From Hydrogenophaga sp. SL48 (GTDB taxonomy: Bacteria; Pseudomonadota; Gammaproteobacteria; Burkholderiales; Burkholderiaceae_C), in NCBI RefSeq assembly GCF_021729865.1, contig NZ_CP063400.1:5369041-5433040 (forward strand): a stretch of DNA of 64,000 bases, written 5' to 3'. Positions 1-8,216 of this stretch are shown in pieces; position 1 is the first letter of the stretch, and each line of letters starts with the position of its first letter. The notes below the pieces were generated by a model. That model had not been told where the DNA came from and searched no databases. It was given only the letters and a program-made list of their open reading frames with translations. A program made the translations under genes and the position numbers.

Positions 1-925
1 GATCGGCGTGCATGAGCCGGTCGTCCCCGTTCACGAAGGCGGCCAGCGCCGGCCCTTGCGGTGTCTGCGCCAGACGCTTGCCGATCACGCCCCAGAGCCA
101 GCTGCGCTCTTCATTCGTGAGCTGCGTTTTCCAGCGCATGTGCTCCATCTCGCGCGCGGCCGCAGCGGTGTCGAGGCTGGCCAGGCGGATGATGGCCAGC
201 GTGACCAGCTCCTTGGTGCGGGGGCGGATGGCGGTGAACTTCTCATCGAGGTAACGCGCGGGGTCCACGGCGATGGCACTGACCATGCCGATCCATTCCG
301 GGTTCAACAGCGCAACGGCCTGGGTCACGACCGCGGGGCGGTTGCTTTCCATCGCCAGGCGCGCGCGCTGCCAGACCACCTCGGGCTGGAGGTGGCCGCT
401 GTCGAGAAAGGCCTTGGCCGCGGTGGCGCAACCGTCGTCGGCCTCGCGCTGCGCGTGCCAGAGTTGTGCGACCTGCCGGGCGGCTTCATCGGCCGGCTTG
501 CGGCGGGCCACGGCGTCGAGCATCAGCGCATAACACCGCACCTGCCGGTCATCGTTCATGCGGTAGCGCGGCAGCTCGGCTTCGAAATTGCCCCAGTCCC
601 GCTGCCGGCCCAGTTGCAGCAGCCAGTCGTTGCGCAAGCGGTCTTCCCAGTAGGTGCCTGCCATGCTGACCATCGCCGCACGCACCTCGTCGGGGCTGGC
701 GGTCTCCAGCCTGGCCTTGGCGTCCCAGTAGATGGCCATGGGTTCGAGCACGTGGCCGCGCACCCGGGGCAGCAGGGTGCTGAGCGCCAACGTGTTGTTG
801 CGCCGGAAGGCGTCGCGCATTTCCAGCAGGGCCGCATCGGCACTGCCTTGTGCCCAGGCGGCGCCCTGCATCAGCAGCGCGGCCATAATGGGCACAAGAC
901 CCTGTTTCAGGATCACCAGTTTCAT
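1..925 (-). CDS. slt: Soluble lytic murein transglycosylase, N-terminal part (runs off the window)
   Basis: Not closed inside the window; about 308 codons are visible on the minus strand starting with ATG at 925. The first ~25 residues are a signal peptide (basic MKLVILKQG start, hydrophobic core, cleavage near AAWAQ), so the protein is exported. The remainder is a helical, repeat-rich region with the character of the Slt70 U-domain (LLPRVRGHVLEPMAIYWDAK, RNDWLLQLGRQRDW, then RLAQTPQGPALAAF), which forms the ring preceding the catalytic lysozyme-like domain. That domain, with its catalytic Glu, would lie beyond position 1 and is not seen. Family knowledge: Slt cleaves peptidoglycan to 1,6-anhydro-muropeptides. 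It is divergent from the cyclo-ligase gene with only nine bases between the two start codons. Confidence 0.8.
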   Translation of the reverse strand, partial: MKLVILKQGLVPIMAALLMQGAAWAQGSADAALLEMRDAFRRNNTLALSTLLPRVRGHVLEPMAIYWDAKARLETASPDEVRAAMVSMAGTYWEDRLRNDWLLQLGRQRDWGNFEAELPRYRMNDDRQVRCYALMLDAVARRKPADEAARQVAQLWHAQREADDGCATAAKAFLDSGHLQPEVVWQRARLAMESNRPAVVTQAVALLNPEWIGMVSAIAVDPARYLDEKFTAIRPRTKELVTLAIIRLASLDTAAAAREMEHMRWKTQLTNEERSWLWGVIGKRLAQTPQGPALAAFVNGDDRLMHAD

Positions 926-934
926 GCGGCGATT

Positions 935-1567
935 ATGGACAACAAAGACGTTCAACCTGCAACCGTTCGGCCTTTGGATGGGCCCAAACCCGCTTGGCGC
1001 AAACAACTGATCGAGAAGCGCCAGAACCTGGCCGACCGGGCCTGGCGCAACGACCTGTTGCAGCGCGTGATGCGCGTCTGGTTGATCCACCGGCCCGACG
1101 CGGTGATCGGCGCCTACTGGCCCATCAAGGGCGAGTTCGACCCGCTGCCGGCGCTGTTCCGCTGGCAGGAGGCGGGGCTCGAAGAAGACGCCCAGGGCGC
1201 CCAGAAGCACCGCCGCATCGGGCTGCCGGTGGTCAACAAAATTGATAAGACGCTCACCTTCTACAGCTGGTTCCCAGGCTGCCCGATGGAAGAAGACGCC
1301 TACGGCATCCCGAAGCCGAAAGACACCGAGATCATCGAGCCCACGCTCATCTTCGTGCCCTGCGTGGGCTATGGCCCGGGTGGCTACCGGCTGGGCTACG
1401 GTGGCGGTTTCTACGACCGCACGCTGGCCTCGCTGAGCCCCAAGCCCTTCACCGTGGGCCTGGGTTACGACTTCTCCTACCTGCCCGACCTGATGCCCGA
1501 GTCGCACGACGTGCCGCTGGACGCGATCCTGGCCGACACCGGGGTGATGTGGCCCGTGAGCGGGTGA
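935..1567 (+). CDS. 5-formyltetrahydrofolate cyclo-ligase
   Basis: A 210-residue protein starting at ATG 935 (MDNKDVQP); the open frame extends far upstream but that part is antisense to slt. The C-terminal half carries the family signature GPGGYRLGYGGGFYDR, the ATP/phosphate-binding loop of the 5-FCL (YgfA/MTHFS) family, and an upstream IGAYWPIKGEFD segment typical of the fold. Known family reaction: ATP-dependent conversion of 5-formyl-THF to 5,10-methenyl-THF in the cytoplasm, recycling a folate that inhibits one-carbon enzymes. Length matches the family (about 190-210 residues). The next gene begins five bases after its stop, so they probably share a transcript. No clear ribosome-binding site is visible upstream of the start. 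Confidence 0.9.
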   Translation: MDNKDVQPATVRPLDGPKPAWRKQLIEKRQNLADRAWRNDLLQRVMRVWLIHRPDAVIGAYWPIKGEFDPLPALFRWQEAGLEEDAQGAQKHRRIGLPVVNKIDKTLTFYSWFPGCPMEEDAYGIPKPKDTEIIEPTLIFVPCVGYGPGGYRLGYGGGFYDRTLASLSPKPFTVGLGYDFSYLPDLMPESHDVPLDAILADTGVMWPVSG

Positions 1568-1571
1568 CGCG

Positions 1572-2732
1572 GTGAGCGGACTGACGCACCAGTGGGTGCA
1601 CATCGCCTACCGCGAAACCAGCGCCTTCACCGAAACCTACGGTTTTTCCGGCAGCCAGGGCGCGGTCAACCTCGAAGGCCTGCTGATCAGCGCGCCCGGC
1701 GCCTCGCGCGAGGTGGTGTTCCTGATGATGCACCCCAGCTCCACGCTGCAGCTGCTCCCCTTGCCCCCCGCGCTGGCCGCGGCCGGTTACCCGGTGCTGT
1801 GCATGGGCAGCCGCTACGCCAAGAACGACACGGCGCTGATCATGGAGAAGGTGGTGCTGGACATGGGCGCCTGCGTGCGCCACGCCAAAGAGGTGCTGGG
1901 TTTTGAGCGCGTGATCCTCATGGGCTGGTCGGGCGGCGGGTCGCTGGCGCTGTTCTACCAGTCGCAGGCCGAGCACCCGACCATCACCCAGACACCGGCG
2001 GGCGACCCGGTGGACATCGTGGGTGCGGGCCTGATCCCGGCCGATGGTGTGGTGCTGGAGGCCGCGCACCGTTCGCGCGCCCAGTGCCTGCGCGACTGGA
2101 TCGACCCGTCCGTGATCGACGAGGCCGACCCGGACCAGCGCAATCCCTCCTTCGATCTGTATGCGCCGTCACTGCCCTTCAGCGCGCCGTACCCGGCCGA
2201 CTGGCTGGCGGCCTACCGCGCGGCCCAGCTCGCGCGCCTGCGGCGCATCACGGACCGCGTGAAAGAAACCCTGGACGAGCTGCGGCGCCGGGGCGGTGCC
2301 GAGCTGGAGCGCGGTTTTGTCACCCACCGCACCCTGGCCGACCCGCGTTTCCTTGACGGCTCCATCGACCCCAACGGCCGCCCCGTGGGCCGCTGTTACC
2401 TCGGGGTGCCGGAGACCGTGAACAGCGGACCGGTGGGCATGGCGCGTTTCTCGACGCTGCGCTCCTGGCTCTCGCAGTGGTCCATTGACGACTCGCGCGC
2501 CGATGGCGAGGCCTGCGCGCGCCAGGTCAGCGTGCCGCTGCTGGCCATCGAACACGGCGCGGACGATGCCGTGCCGCAGCCCGACATCGGCCTCATGTTT
2601 GCCGCGGCCGGCAGCGCTGACAAGGAGATGCACGTGATCCCCGGCGCCAACCACTACTTCCAGGGCCAGCCGGTGCCCTTGCAGGCGTCGGTGCTGCTGG
2701 TGAGCGACTGGGTGGCACGCCAGCTGGGGTGA
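1572..2732 (+). CDS. Alpha/beta hydrolase-fold protein (esterase-like)
   Basis: A 386-residue protein starting with GTG at 1572, four bases after the cyclo-ligase stop. The nucleophile elbow GWSGGGS (GxSxG) lies near residue 120 after a VILM strand, preceded by an oxyanion-hole-like MMHPSS segment. A late Asp (EHGADDAVPQ) and a His (GANHYFQG) complete a plausible Ser-Asp-His triad. No signal peptide is evident, so it is probably cytoplasmic. The central 200-280 region is helical and may form a lid. Substrate cannot be read from sequence; the length is on the long side for the fold because of this insertion. Confident on fold, not on reaction. Confidence 0.75.
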   Translation: MSGLTHQWVHIAYRETSAFTETYGFSGSQGAVNLEGLLISAPGASREVVFLMMHPSSTLQLLPLPPALAAAGYPVLCMGSRYAKNDTALIMEKVVLDMGACVRHAKEVLGFERVILMGWSGGGSLALFYQSQAEHPTITQTPAGDPVDIVGAGLIPADGVVLEAAHRSRAQCLRDWIDPSVIDEADPDQRNPSFDLYAPSLPFSAPYPADWLAAYRAAQLARLRRITDRVKETLDELRRRGGAELERGFVTHRTLADPRFLDGSIDPNGRPVGRCYLGVPETVNSGPVGMARFSTLRSWLSQWSIDDSRADGEACARQVSVPLLAIEHGADDAVPQPDIGLMFAAAGSADKEMHVIPGANHYFQGQPVPLQASVLLVSDWVARQLG

Positions 2733-2757
2733 CGGCCGGGCGGTGAGGGCGCCGCCG

Positions 2758-4131
2758 TCAGGCGGGCGCTGGCGCGGCCTGGGTCGCGGGCAGTTCGGCG
2801 GTGATGGTGGTGCCGTGCCCCGGCGCGCTGAAGACCGTCAAGCGCCCGCCGTGCGATTCCATGCGCACCCGCATGCCGCTCAGACCGTGGCGCCCGTGGG
2901 GAACCCGGGCGGGAGAAAAGCCCTGCCCGTCGTCCTGAACCGAGAGCTGCACCGCCGGGCCGAGCTGTTTCAACCGCACCTGCACCCGGGCGCACTGCGC
3001 GTATTTGCCGATGTTGGTCAGCGATTCCTGCGCGACCCTGAACAGGGTCAGCTCGGCACCGCGGTCCACGGCGACGGGCTGCAGCTCGGTCTCCACCGGT
3101 TTGCCCAGCACGCCGGCCATGTCGCGGCACAACATGTCCAGCGCCGGCACGAGCCCCAGCTGGTCCAGCGACGAGGGGCGCAGGTTTTCGATGATGCGGC
3201 GCTTGATCGCGATGCCCTCGTTGAGGCGTGATTCCACCGACGCCAGGCGCTCGGTGGCCTTCTCCGGCATGTCGGGCAGGCGGCGCAACCGGGCAAACTC
3301 CAGTTTCATCGCGGTCAGCAACCCACCCATCTCGTCGTGCAGTTCGCGCGCGACGTGGGCCCTTTCGTCTTCCCGGGCGTTGACCAGGTGGGTGGCCATC
3401 TCGGTGAGTTCGGCGGTCCGCTCTTTCACCCGGTCGGCCAGCAGCAGCCGCTCCCGGGCCAGCTTGCGGTCTTCCTCGCGCAACAGGTGCTGGAAGTAAA
3501 ACAGCGCCAGCGCGGTGGCCAGCGCCAGCAGGTGGATGGCCAGCCGGTTCAGCGACAGCGCCCGGTACAGCGAATACCGGGCGTTCTCCTGGATGGCGCC
3601 CGACTTCTGCAGCACCAGATCGAACTCCTCGCGCAACTCGTTCCGGCGTGTGCGCGTGACGGCACTGACAGACGCGGCGATGGCCTTCGCGGTGTCGCCG
3701 CGCTCAAACGCCTCTACCCAGGCGTCGGTGCCGCGCACGTGATCCGCCAGAAGCCGTTCCACCCGTTCGAGCGAGATGGTGTGGTCGGGGTCCATCTGGC
3801 GCACCAGCGCGACAGCGTCATTTTTCAGGCTGTCCAGGCGCTGGAGCGTCTCCCGGTACTTGGCGAGCTCCTGCGGGGCCTTCGACATGAGGTACGACCG
3901 GGCGTGCAGGTCCGTGTCCGTCAGGGCCTGCAGCGCTTCGGCCGACCGGATGCGTGCGTCGGTGAGGGCAATGCCGCTGGACAAGGTGCGATGGGAGTGC
4001 TGGTAGGTGGACTCGTTGATCCCCATGGCCGCCACACCCACCACCACCACGACCGGCATCAGGTAGCGGCCGCGCGCCACCCATTCGATGGTGGAGCGCA
4101 GTTTTCCGGGTGCGGTGTCTTCCAAGCTCAT
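2758..4131 (-). CDS. Membrane sensor histidine kinase, HisKA_3 (NarX/UhpB) type
   Basis: A 457-residue kinase. ATG 4131 was chosen over an upstream TTG (4167), which would only add a Pro/His-rich stretch. A first transmembrane helix (YLMPVVVVVGVAAMG) is followed by a ~140-residue periplasmic helical segment of CHASE3 character (ARSYLMSKAPQELAKYRETL), a second helix (LLALATALALFYF), then the HisKA_3 dimerisation box ARELHDEMGG with the phospho-accepting His, and an HATPase domain with the N-box FRVAQESLTNIGKYA and G-box DDGQGF. Such kinases normally signal to LuxR-type response regulators; the one at 5689-6321 is a candidate partner. It follows a stand-alone receiver gene on the same strand with a 63-base gap. 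The stimulus is not inferable. Confidence 0.9.
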   Translation of the reverse strand: MSLEDTAPGKLRSTIEWVARGRYLMPVVVVVGVAAMGINESTYQHSHRTLSSGIALTDARIRSAEALQALTDTDLHARSYLMSKAPQELAKYRETLQRLDSLKNDAVALVRQMDPDHTISLERVERLLADHVRGTDAWVEAFERGDTAKAIAASVSAVTRTRRNELREEFDLVLQKSGAIQENARYSLYRALSLNRLAIHLLALATALALFYFQHLLREEDRKLARERLLLADRVKERTAELTEMATHLVNAREDERAHVARELHDEMGGLLTAMKLEFARLRRLPDMPEKATERLASVESRLNEGIAIKRRIIENLRPSSLDQLGLVPALDMLCRDMAGVLGKPVETELQPVAVDRGAELTLFRVAQESLTNIGKYAQCARVQVRLKQLGPAVQLSVQDDGQGFSPARVPHGRHGLSGMRVRMESHGGRLTVFSAPGHGTTITAELPATQAAPAPA

Positions 4132-4194
4132 GATCGGGGCCGGCCTGCCAGGGTGATGGGGGTGCAAGGGTAGCTCACCGGGGCGAGGCTGCGA

Positions 4195-4572
4195 TCAGGC
4201 GCTGGGCATGCCTTCGCAGTAGGTGATCAGTTCGTCGAGTTCCCGTGATTTGTCGAAGAGCCGGTCGGCGCCGAGGGCCGCGCAGCGCTGTCGCATGTCG
4301 GGAGAGGGGTAGTTGGTCAGCACCACACGGCGCATCGGCAGGTTCAGCGCCTGCGCGCGCGCCAGCACCCCCAGGCCACTTCCCGAGGCGAGGAAGATGT
4401 CCACGATGACCAGGTCGAGGTCTTCCTTGCGCTGCTCCAGTTCCCGAACCGCGTCGGCCTCGGTGCGCGCAGTACCGACCACGCGCACCGGCGTCAATTC
4501 CTCCAGGGTGGTGACCAGGTCTTTCAGGATGACGGGGTTGTCCTCCACGATGAAGGCGCGAACAGGGGACAT
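4195..4572 (-). CDS. Single-domain response regulator (CheY-like receiver)
   Basis: A 125-residue receiver domain with no output domain. Acidic pocket residues are in FIVEDN at the N-terminus, the phospho-acceptor Asp is in LVIVDIFLAS, the switch Thr is in VVLTNYP and the conserved Lys is in RLFDKS. It is encoded just upstream of the kinase at 2758-4131 in the same direction, so the two form a likely receiver-kinase operon. Because the kinase is of the NarX type, which usually pairs with DNA-binding regulators, this receiver may be a phosphate sink, a shuttle or a protein-interaction switch (inference). Start ATG 4572 is unambiguous. Confidence 0.88.
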   Translation of the reverse strand: MSPVRAFIVEDNPVILKDLVTTLEELTPVRVVGTARTEADAVRELEQRKEDLDLVIVDIFLASGSGLGVLARAQALNLPMRRVVLTNYPSPDMRQRCAALGADRLFDKSRELDELITYCEGMPSA

Positions 4573-4610
4573 GGTCGTGGGTCGTCGGCAGCAGTCAGGG
4601 TGAGTTGGCG

Positions 4611-5042
4611 CTACGGCTTCTTGACCAGGGTGAGGTGGTTCTTCACGTCCACCACGCCCGTCACCGCCTTGACCAGGGTGGTGGCCCGGTTGATGGCCTC
4701 TGCGCTGGGCGCGGGGCCGTACAGCGAGACCACCGCGTTGGTCGTGTCGACGCTGATGGCCCGCGCACTCAGCTCGGCGTCGGCCGCCAGCGTGCCTTTG
4801 ACGCGTGCCGTGATGGTCAGGTCTGCAGACGAAGCGGACATCGCGTTGACGGCACTGACCGCGTTGTCCTTGACCTCGATCGCGACTTCCTTTGATTTTT
4901 CAATCGCACTGTCGACCCTCTGGCCGACGGTGGGGGGTGGGGCGGGCGCCGTCTGGGCGCATGCGCCGAGGCTGGTCAAGGCCGCGACGGCAAAGGTCGC
5001 GAGCGCGGTGCGCGACACAGGAAAGTGGGCGTGTGTGGACAT
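4611..5042 (-). CDS. BON-domain lipoprotein
   Basis: A 143-residue exported protein. The open frame is longer (to 5402) but the real start is ATG 5042, directly before a signal sequence with a lipobox-like SLGAC, so it is probably a periplasm-facing lipoprotein. After a Pro-rich linker comes a single BON domain (LTITARVKGTLAADAEL ... AISVDTTNAVVSLYG ... GVVDVKNHLTL), a fold that binds phospholipid or membrane surfaces and occurs in OsmY-like stress proteins. It sits between the receiver/kinase pair and a CsbD gene, all on the minus strand, consistent with an envelope or osmotic-stress cluster. OsmY has two BON domains; this protein has one. Confidence 0.85.
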   Translation of the reverse strand: MSTHAHFPVSRTALATFAVAALTSLGACAQTAPAPPPTVGQRVDSAIEKSKEVAIEVKDNAVSAVNAMSASSADLTITARVKGTLAADAELSARAISVDTTNAVVSLYGPAPSAEAINRATTLVKAVTGVVDVKNHLTLVKKP

Positions 5043-5196
5043 GGTGTGAAGCCTTGGTGAACGACATCGCGACCGCGTGGGGCGTTTGAAACACAGTGTA
5101 TCGGTGGCGCTGTCATGGGGTTGTAGGACATGGCTGACAACACCGGGGCTCGCGTGAGCGCCTGGCGCGTCAGCCGGCGGGTTCAGCGGCGGGTCA

Positions 5197-5418
5197 TCAG
5201 GGTTTTTTGAACCAGTCGTCGCTCGCGCGGCTTTCCCAGTCGGCCACCTGTTTTTCGGCTTCGTCCTTGGCGCAGCCGTAGCGCTCCTGGATCTTGCCGG
5301 TGAGCTGTTCGCGTTTGCCGGCCACGACGTTCCAGTCGTCGTCGGTGAGCTTGCCCCATTGTTCGATGGCCTTGCCCTTGAGTTGTTTCCAGTTGCCTTC
5401 AATGCGGTCCCAGTTCAT
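5197..5418 (-). CDS. CsbD-family small stress protein
   Basis: A 73-residue soluble protein. It matches the CsbD pattern across almost its full length: MNWDRIEGNWKQLKGK at the N-terminus, a central LTDDDWNVVAGKREQLTGKI and a final DWFKKP. CsbD proteins are small, charged and induced by general stress in many bacteria; their molecular role is unknown. Start ATG 5418 follows a good AGGAGCATCACC leader. A ~150-base spacer separates it from the BON lipoprotein downstream. Very common next to BON, DUF883 and DUF1328 genes in Burkholderiales, as here. Confidence 0.9.
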   Translation of the reverse strand: MNWDRIEGNWKQLKGKAIEQWGKLTDDDWNVVAGKREQLTGKIQERYGCAKDEAEKQVADWESRASDDWFKKP

Positions 5419-5688
5419 GGTGATGCTCCTTCGTCAGTGGTGTTGCGGGCCCCCGTGGGAGCCCCCGGAAAACAGCGGCGAGCGGTGTCGCCGGGCTGTG
5501 TAGAAACTGTAGTTTTTTGAACGGTCAGCCGGTGTCGGTGCGCACAGCGTTGGCCTGTAGGACAGCGTGCCGTCGGTGCGTCGGTTCGGAGCCGACCCGG
5601 GGCGCGTCCTCCCACCGGGCAGGCACCGCATTCCCGCGTTACAGTGCGCCTTTCCGCGCCGCGGGCGCACCAGACACGGAGGCACGGG

Positions 5689-6321
5689 ATGATTCGAGTG
5701 GGGATCGTGGACGACCACAAAATCGTGCGCGCGGGGCTCAAGCAGTTCCTGTCCGAGCACGTGGACCTGCGCGTGACTGGGGAGGCCGGCAACGGGGTCG
5801 AGGCGCTCGAACTGGCCCGCCAGGGCGAGGTGGATGTGTTGCTGCTCGACCTCTCCATGCCCGAACAGGGCGGTGTCGATGCGCTCAAGGCCATCAAGGC
5901 GCGGGCGCCCGAGCTGCCCGTGCTCATCCTCAGCGGGTTTCCCGAAACCCACTACGCCATCACCCTGCTGCGCCAGGGCGCCAGCGGTTATCTCAACAAG
6001 GAGTGCGACCCCGAAGAGATCGTGCAGGCGATCCGCACGGTGTCGATGGGGCGCAAGTACATCAGCCAGGCCGTGGCCACGCTGCTGGCCGAAGGCGTGG
6101 CCGGCGGGCTGGAGCGGCCGGCCCACGAGCTGTTGTCCGAGCGCGAGCTGCAGGTGTTTCTGCGCCTGGCCAAGGGCGAGACCATCGGCAGCATGGCCGA
6201 GGCCATGTTCCTCAGCGTCAAGACGGTCAGCACCTACCGCACGAGGGTGCTGGAGAAGCTCAAGCTCGGCAGCAACAGCGAGCTCACCTACTACGCCATG
6301 ACCCATGGCCTGATCCAGTAG
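5689..6321 (+). CDS. LuxR/NarL-type DNA-binding response regulator
   Basis: A 210-residue regulator starting at ATG 5689 (MIRVGIVDDHKIVRAGL) with a GGAGG-containing leader. The receiver has acidic residues in VDDH, the phospho-acceptor Asp in VLLLDLSMPE, a switch Ser in LILSGFP and the Lys in YLNKECD. The C-terminal GerE/LuxR HTH (SERELQVFLRLAKGETIGSM ... LSVKTVSTYRTRVLEKL) gives DNA binding. It is oriented opposite to the kinase/BON/CsbD genes and faces them across 270 bases. It is the likely output partner of the NarX-type kinase at 2758-4131 because that class phosphorylates NarL-type regulators (inference). Probable targets are the neighbouring stress genes. Confidence 0.92.
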   Translation: MIRVGIVDDHKIVRAGLKQFLSEHVDLRVTGEAGNGVEALELARQGEVDVLLLDLSMPEQGGVDALKAIKARAPELPVLILSGFPETHYAITLLRQGASGYLNKECDPEEIVQAIRTVSMGRKYISQAVATLLAEGVAGGLERPAHELLSERELQVFLRLAKGETIGSMAEAMFLSVKTVSTYRTRVLEKLKLGSNSELTYYAMTHGLIQ

Positions 6322-6354
6322 GCCGCTGCCTGCCCCTGCAGAGGGGCTGACGCG

Positions 6355-6954
6355 CTAAGGGGTTTCGCCCGGGGGCGGCGGTGCGGTGGCGTCCGCCTCG
6401 CGGTCCTGCGCGCGTTGGGCCTGTTGGCCCAGGTCGCTGATCCAGGCCGCGAGCGCCCCGGCCACGGCCATCTGCACCGAGGCGTGTCCCAATTGCGACC
6501 AGAGCATGCCCCCCAGATTGGCGCGCCACGGCGCCCAGCGGTTCCTGGCCGCTCCGAAGACCCAGGGCGTGAGGCTCACCAGCGCCGCGCCCACCGCTGC
6601 ACCGGCCGCCAGCGCGGCCCAGGGGTGACGGCGCACGATGGGGTTGACCTGTTGCGCCACGGCGGACGCCACCAGCTCCGCCGGTGCGTGCCAGGGCTGC
6701 CGTCGCCACCACCGCCGTGCCAGCGTCTGGGCGGCGCCGAAGAGCCCGAGTCCCACGCCGTGCCGCCTCATGCGTGCGGCGAACGAGGCGGCCGGGAATG
6801 CGCTGGTGCCGTGAGCGGTGGCGCCTTGCACAGGGGCGCTCCCGCAGTGGGAAGGCTCTTCGGGCGACAAGGCCAGGATCAACCGGGTGCGGGACGCCTC
6901 GATCCGCGCGAGCGCTGCGGCCTTGCGCTGTGGCTGTGGCAGCGGGAGGTTCAT
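6355..6954 (-). CDS. Uncharacterised membrane-associated protein in a YqjE/YqjD-type cluster
   Basis: A 199-residue protein starting at ATG 6954, overlapping the preceding gene's stop by four bases (ATGA), so the two are translationally coupled. The N-terminal half is basic and polar (MNLPLPQPQRKAAALARIEAS, ARRWWRRQPW). A hydrophobic segment HPWAALAAGAAVGAALVSLTPWVFG near residues 110-135 and a second weaker one (ASVQMAVAGALAAWI) suggest one or two membrane helices, followed by a Pro-rich tail. The pattern HPW-AALAAGAAVGAAL is reminiscent of the YqjD/ElaB C-terminal anchor. The two upstream genes are of the YqjE and YqjD types, so this is probably the third (YqjK-like) cluster member. Specific role unknown. 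Confidence 0.65.
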   Translation of the reverse strand: MNLPLPQPQRKAAALARIEASRTRLILALSPEEPSHCGSAPVQGATAHGTSAFPAASFAARMRRHGVGLGLFGAAQTLARRWWRRQPWHAPAELVASAVAQQVNPIVRRHPWAALAAGAAVGAALVSLTPWVFGAARNRWAPWRANLGGMLWSQLGHASVQMAVAGALAAWISDLGQQAQRAQDREADATAPPPPGETP

Positions 6955-7334
6955 TCGTCGCCCAGGATTTTCAGCGTGGCCATGTCCTGAGCCCATTGCG
7001 CGCGCAGGGACTCGAACGCTGGAGGCTCGCGGCGCGTGGCCGCGATCCATGCCAACAGGGCCGCGCCCAGCAGCGGCACCGCCGGCACGGCCCACAGGAG
7101 CCAGGGCATGGGCATGGACGCCAGCGGAAGCACCGCCCACAGCAGCAGCGAGGTGCCCATCAGCATCAGGCCGACCAGGCCCAGCACGGCGGTGGTCACC
7201 CAGATCAGGGCGCGCGATTTCAGTTGTCCCGTCACACCCTGCCACTCGGCCATGGCGAGGTCGACGTAGGCGTCAGCGTGCTCGGTGAGCAGGCCGGGCT
7301 GCTGGGCCAGGGAGATGAAAAGGGGGTGGATCAC
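6951..7334 (-). CDS. YqjE-like / phage-holin-superfamily membrane protein
   Basis: A 127-residue protein. Two transmembrane helices stand back to back around residues 45-70 (WVTTAVLGLVGLMLMGTSLL) and 78-97 (PWLLWAVPAVPLLGAALLAW), preceded by an amphipathic helix (YVDLAMAEWQGVTGQLKSR). This is the arrangement of the YqjE/phage-holin III superfamily. Its stop overlaps the start of the next gene. It lies downstream of the DUF883-like gene but a perfect 15-bp hairpin (7377-7410) stands between them. E. coli yqjD-yqjE-yqjK has the same order; in that organism YqjD binds ribosomes at the inner membrane in stationary phase. Confidence 0.75.
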   Translation of the reverse strand: MIHPLFISLAQQPGLLTEHADAYVDLAMAEWQGVTGQLKSRALIWVTTAVLGLVGLMLMGTSLLLWAVLPLASMPMPWLLWAVPAVPLLGAALLAWIAATRREPPAFESLRAQWAQDMATLKILGDE

Positions 7335-7376
7335 GGCAGGCGCGCTTTCTTGCAGGCAGGGTCTTCAACACACCGC

Positions 7377-7410
7377 TGCGAGACCACCCGCCGAAGCGGG
7401 TGGTCTCGCA
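7377..7410. terminator. Perfect 15-bp inverted repeat with CGAA tetraloop
   Basis: Arms TGCGAGACCACCCGC and GCGGGTGGTCTCGCA are exact complements around a four-base CGAA loop. It lies 14 bases after the DUF883-like stop (7424) and before the YqjE-like start (7334), both on the minus strand. No U-run follows on either strand, so it may be a factor-assisted terminator, an RNA-stabilising 3' structure or an attenuator between two cotranscribed genes. Confidence 0.7.
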
Positions 7411-7423
7411 GGGGGCGGTTGTT

Positions 7424-7846
7424 TCAATGGTGGCTGGCGCGGTTGCGGGTGGCCCAGCTGATCGCCAGCGTCACCGCGGCGCCAGCGGCCATGGCGATCA
7501 GCAGCGCCTTCGTGGGCTCCCGGCGCACGTAGCTGGCGGTCTGGTCGTTCAGCTGATGCGCCTTGTCGGCCACCGCGGCGCGCGCAGCCCGGGCCTTCTC
7601 GATCCCGGCGCGGGCCAGCTCTTCGGCGGAGGTGGCGGCGCGGGAGATCGTCGCCGGAATGGCGTCGCGCAGCTGGTGGATGCCGGCCTGGACGGCTTTT
7701 TCGGTTTCGGCGGTGGCTCGCTGGGCTTCGTTCATCAGGTCGTCGGCCTTGCCGACGACCCGGGACGCAGCGACTTCGGCCACGCGGGCGCCGGTGTCCA
7801 CCATGTCCTGGGCGGCGGCGGTGATGTGTTGGGTGGTGGCATTCAT
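7424..7846 (-). CDS. DUF883 / ElaB-YqjD-family protein
   Basis: A 140-residue protein starting at ATG 7846 (MNATTQHITAAAQDMVDTGA); the longer upstream frame is not used. It is Ala-rich and predicted to be a long amphipathic helix with heptad-like spacing, ending in RREPTKALLIAMAAGAAVTLAISW, a C-terminal tail anchor preceded by Arg-Arg-Glu-Pro, the hallmark of the ElaB/YqjD/DUF883 family. Members are inner-membrane tail-anchored proteins expressed under RpoS-type control and some bind inactive ribosomes. The upstream DUF1328 gene and downstream YqjE-like gene are typical neighbours. Confidence 0.82.
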   Translation of the reverse strand: MNATTQHITAAAQDMVDTGARVAEVAASRVVGKADDLMNEAQRATAETEKAVQAGIHQLRDAIPATISRAATSAEELARAGIEKARAARAAVADKAHQLNDQTASYVRREPTKALLIAMAAGAAVTLAISWATRNRASHH

Positions 7847-7911
7847 CTTGGGCTCCTTGAGTGAGTGAAGGGTGAGGGTGGGCGGTGAGTGGGCCGGCGT
7901 CGGTGCCGTGT

Positions 7912-8073
7912 TCAGCGCTTGAGCCAGCCGAACAGGAAACTGACGACGGCCATCACCAGGAAGACCACGAACAGGATCTTGGCGATGCCGGCGGCGCTGG
8001 CGGCGATGCCGCCAAAGCCCAACACCGCTGCGATCAGCGCGACAACCAGAAAGACAACGGCGTAGTGCAACAT
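7912..8073 (-). CDS. DUF1328 (YtjA-type) small membrane protein
   Basis: A 53-residue protein starting at ATG 8073 with a GGAGTTGTCC leader. Two hydrophobic helices ([21 protein letters not shown] and [19 protein letters not shown]) with the [16 protein letters not shown] motif are diagnostic of the DUF1328/YtjA family. It is nearly the same length as E. coli YtjA. Function is unknown; such genes are frequently osmotic- or stationary-phase-induced. It heads the DUF883/YqjE set on the minus strand. Confidence 0.9.
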   Translation of the reverse strand: MLHYAVVFLVVALIAAVLGFGGIAASAAGIAKILFVVFLVMAVVSFLFGWLKR

Positions 8074-8216
8074 GGACAACTCCTGAATCCCCCCGGTGGG
8101 GTGGTGGGCTTCGCAACGCCTGTCGCTGCGATGAATGAAGTCTATGGACGCGCTGTCCTTCACGGTGTCGGTCAATCCCACGGGTTGGCGTAGGACTGGG
8201 CCGACAGGGCGTCCCT

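Noticed and set aside
8..934. Long plus-strand frame running into the cyclo-ligase gene
   Set aside because: It is the antisense of the lytic transglycosylase gene; the real start of the cyclo-ligase is at 935.
5043..5402. Upstream extension of the BON lipoprotein frame
   Set aside because: Overlaps the CsbD gene in another frame and precedes the signal peptide; the true start is at 5042.
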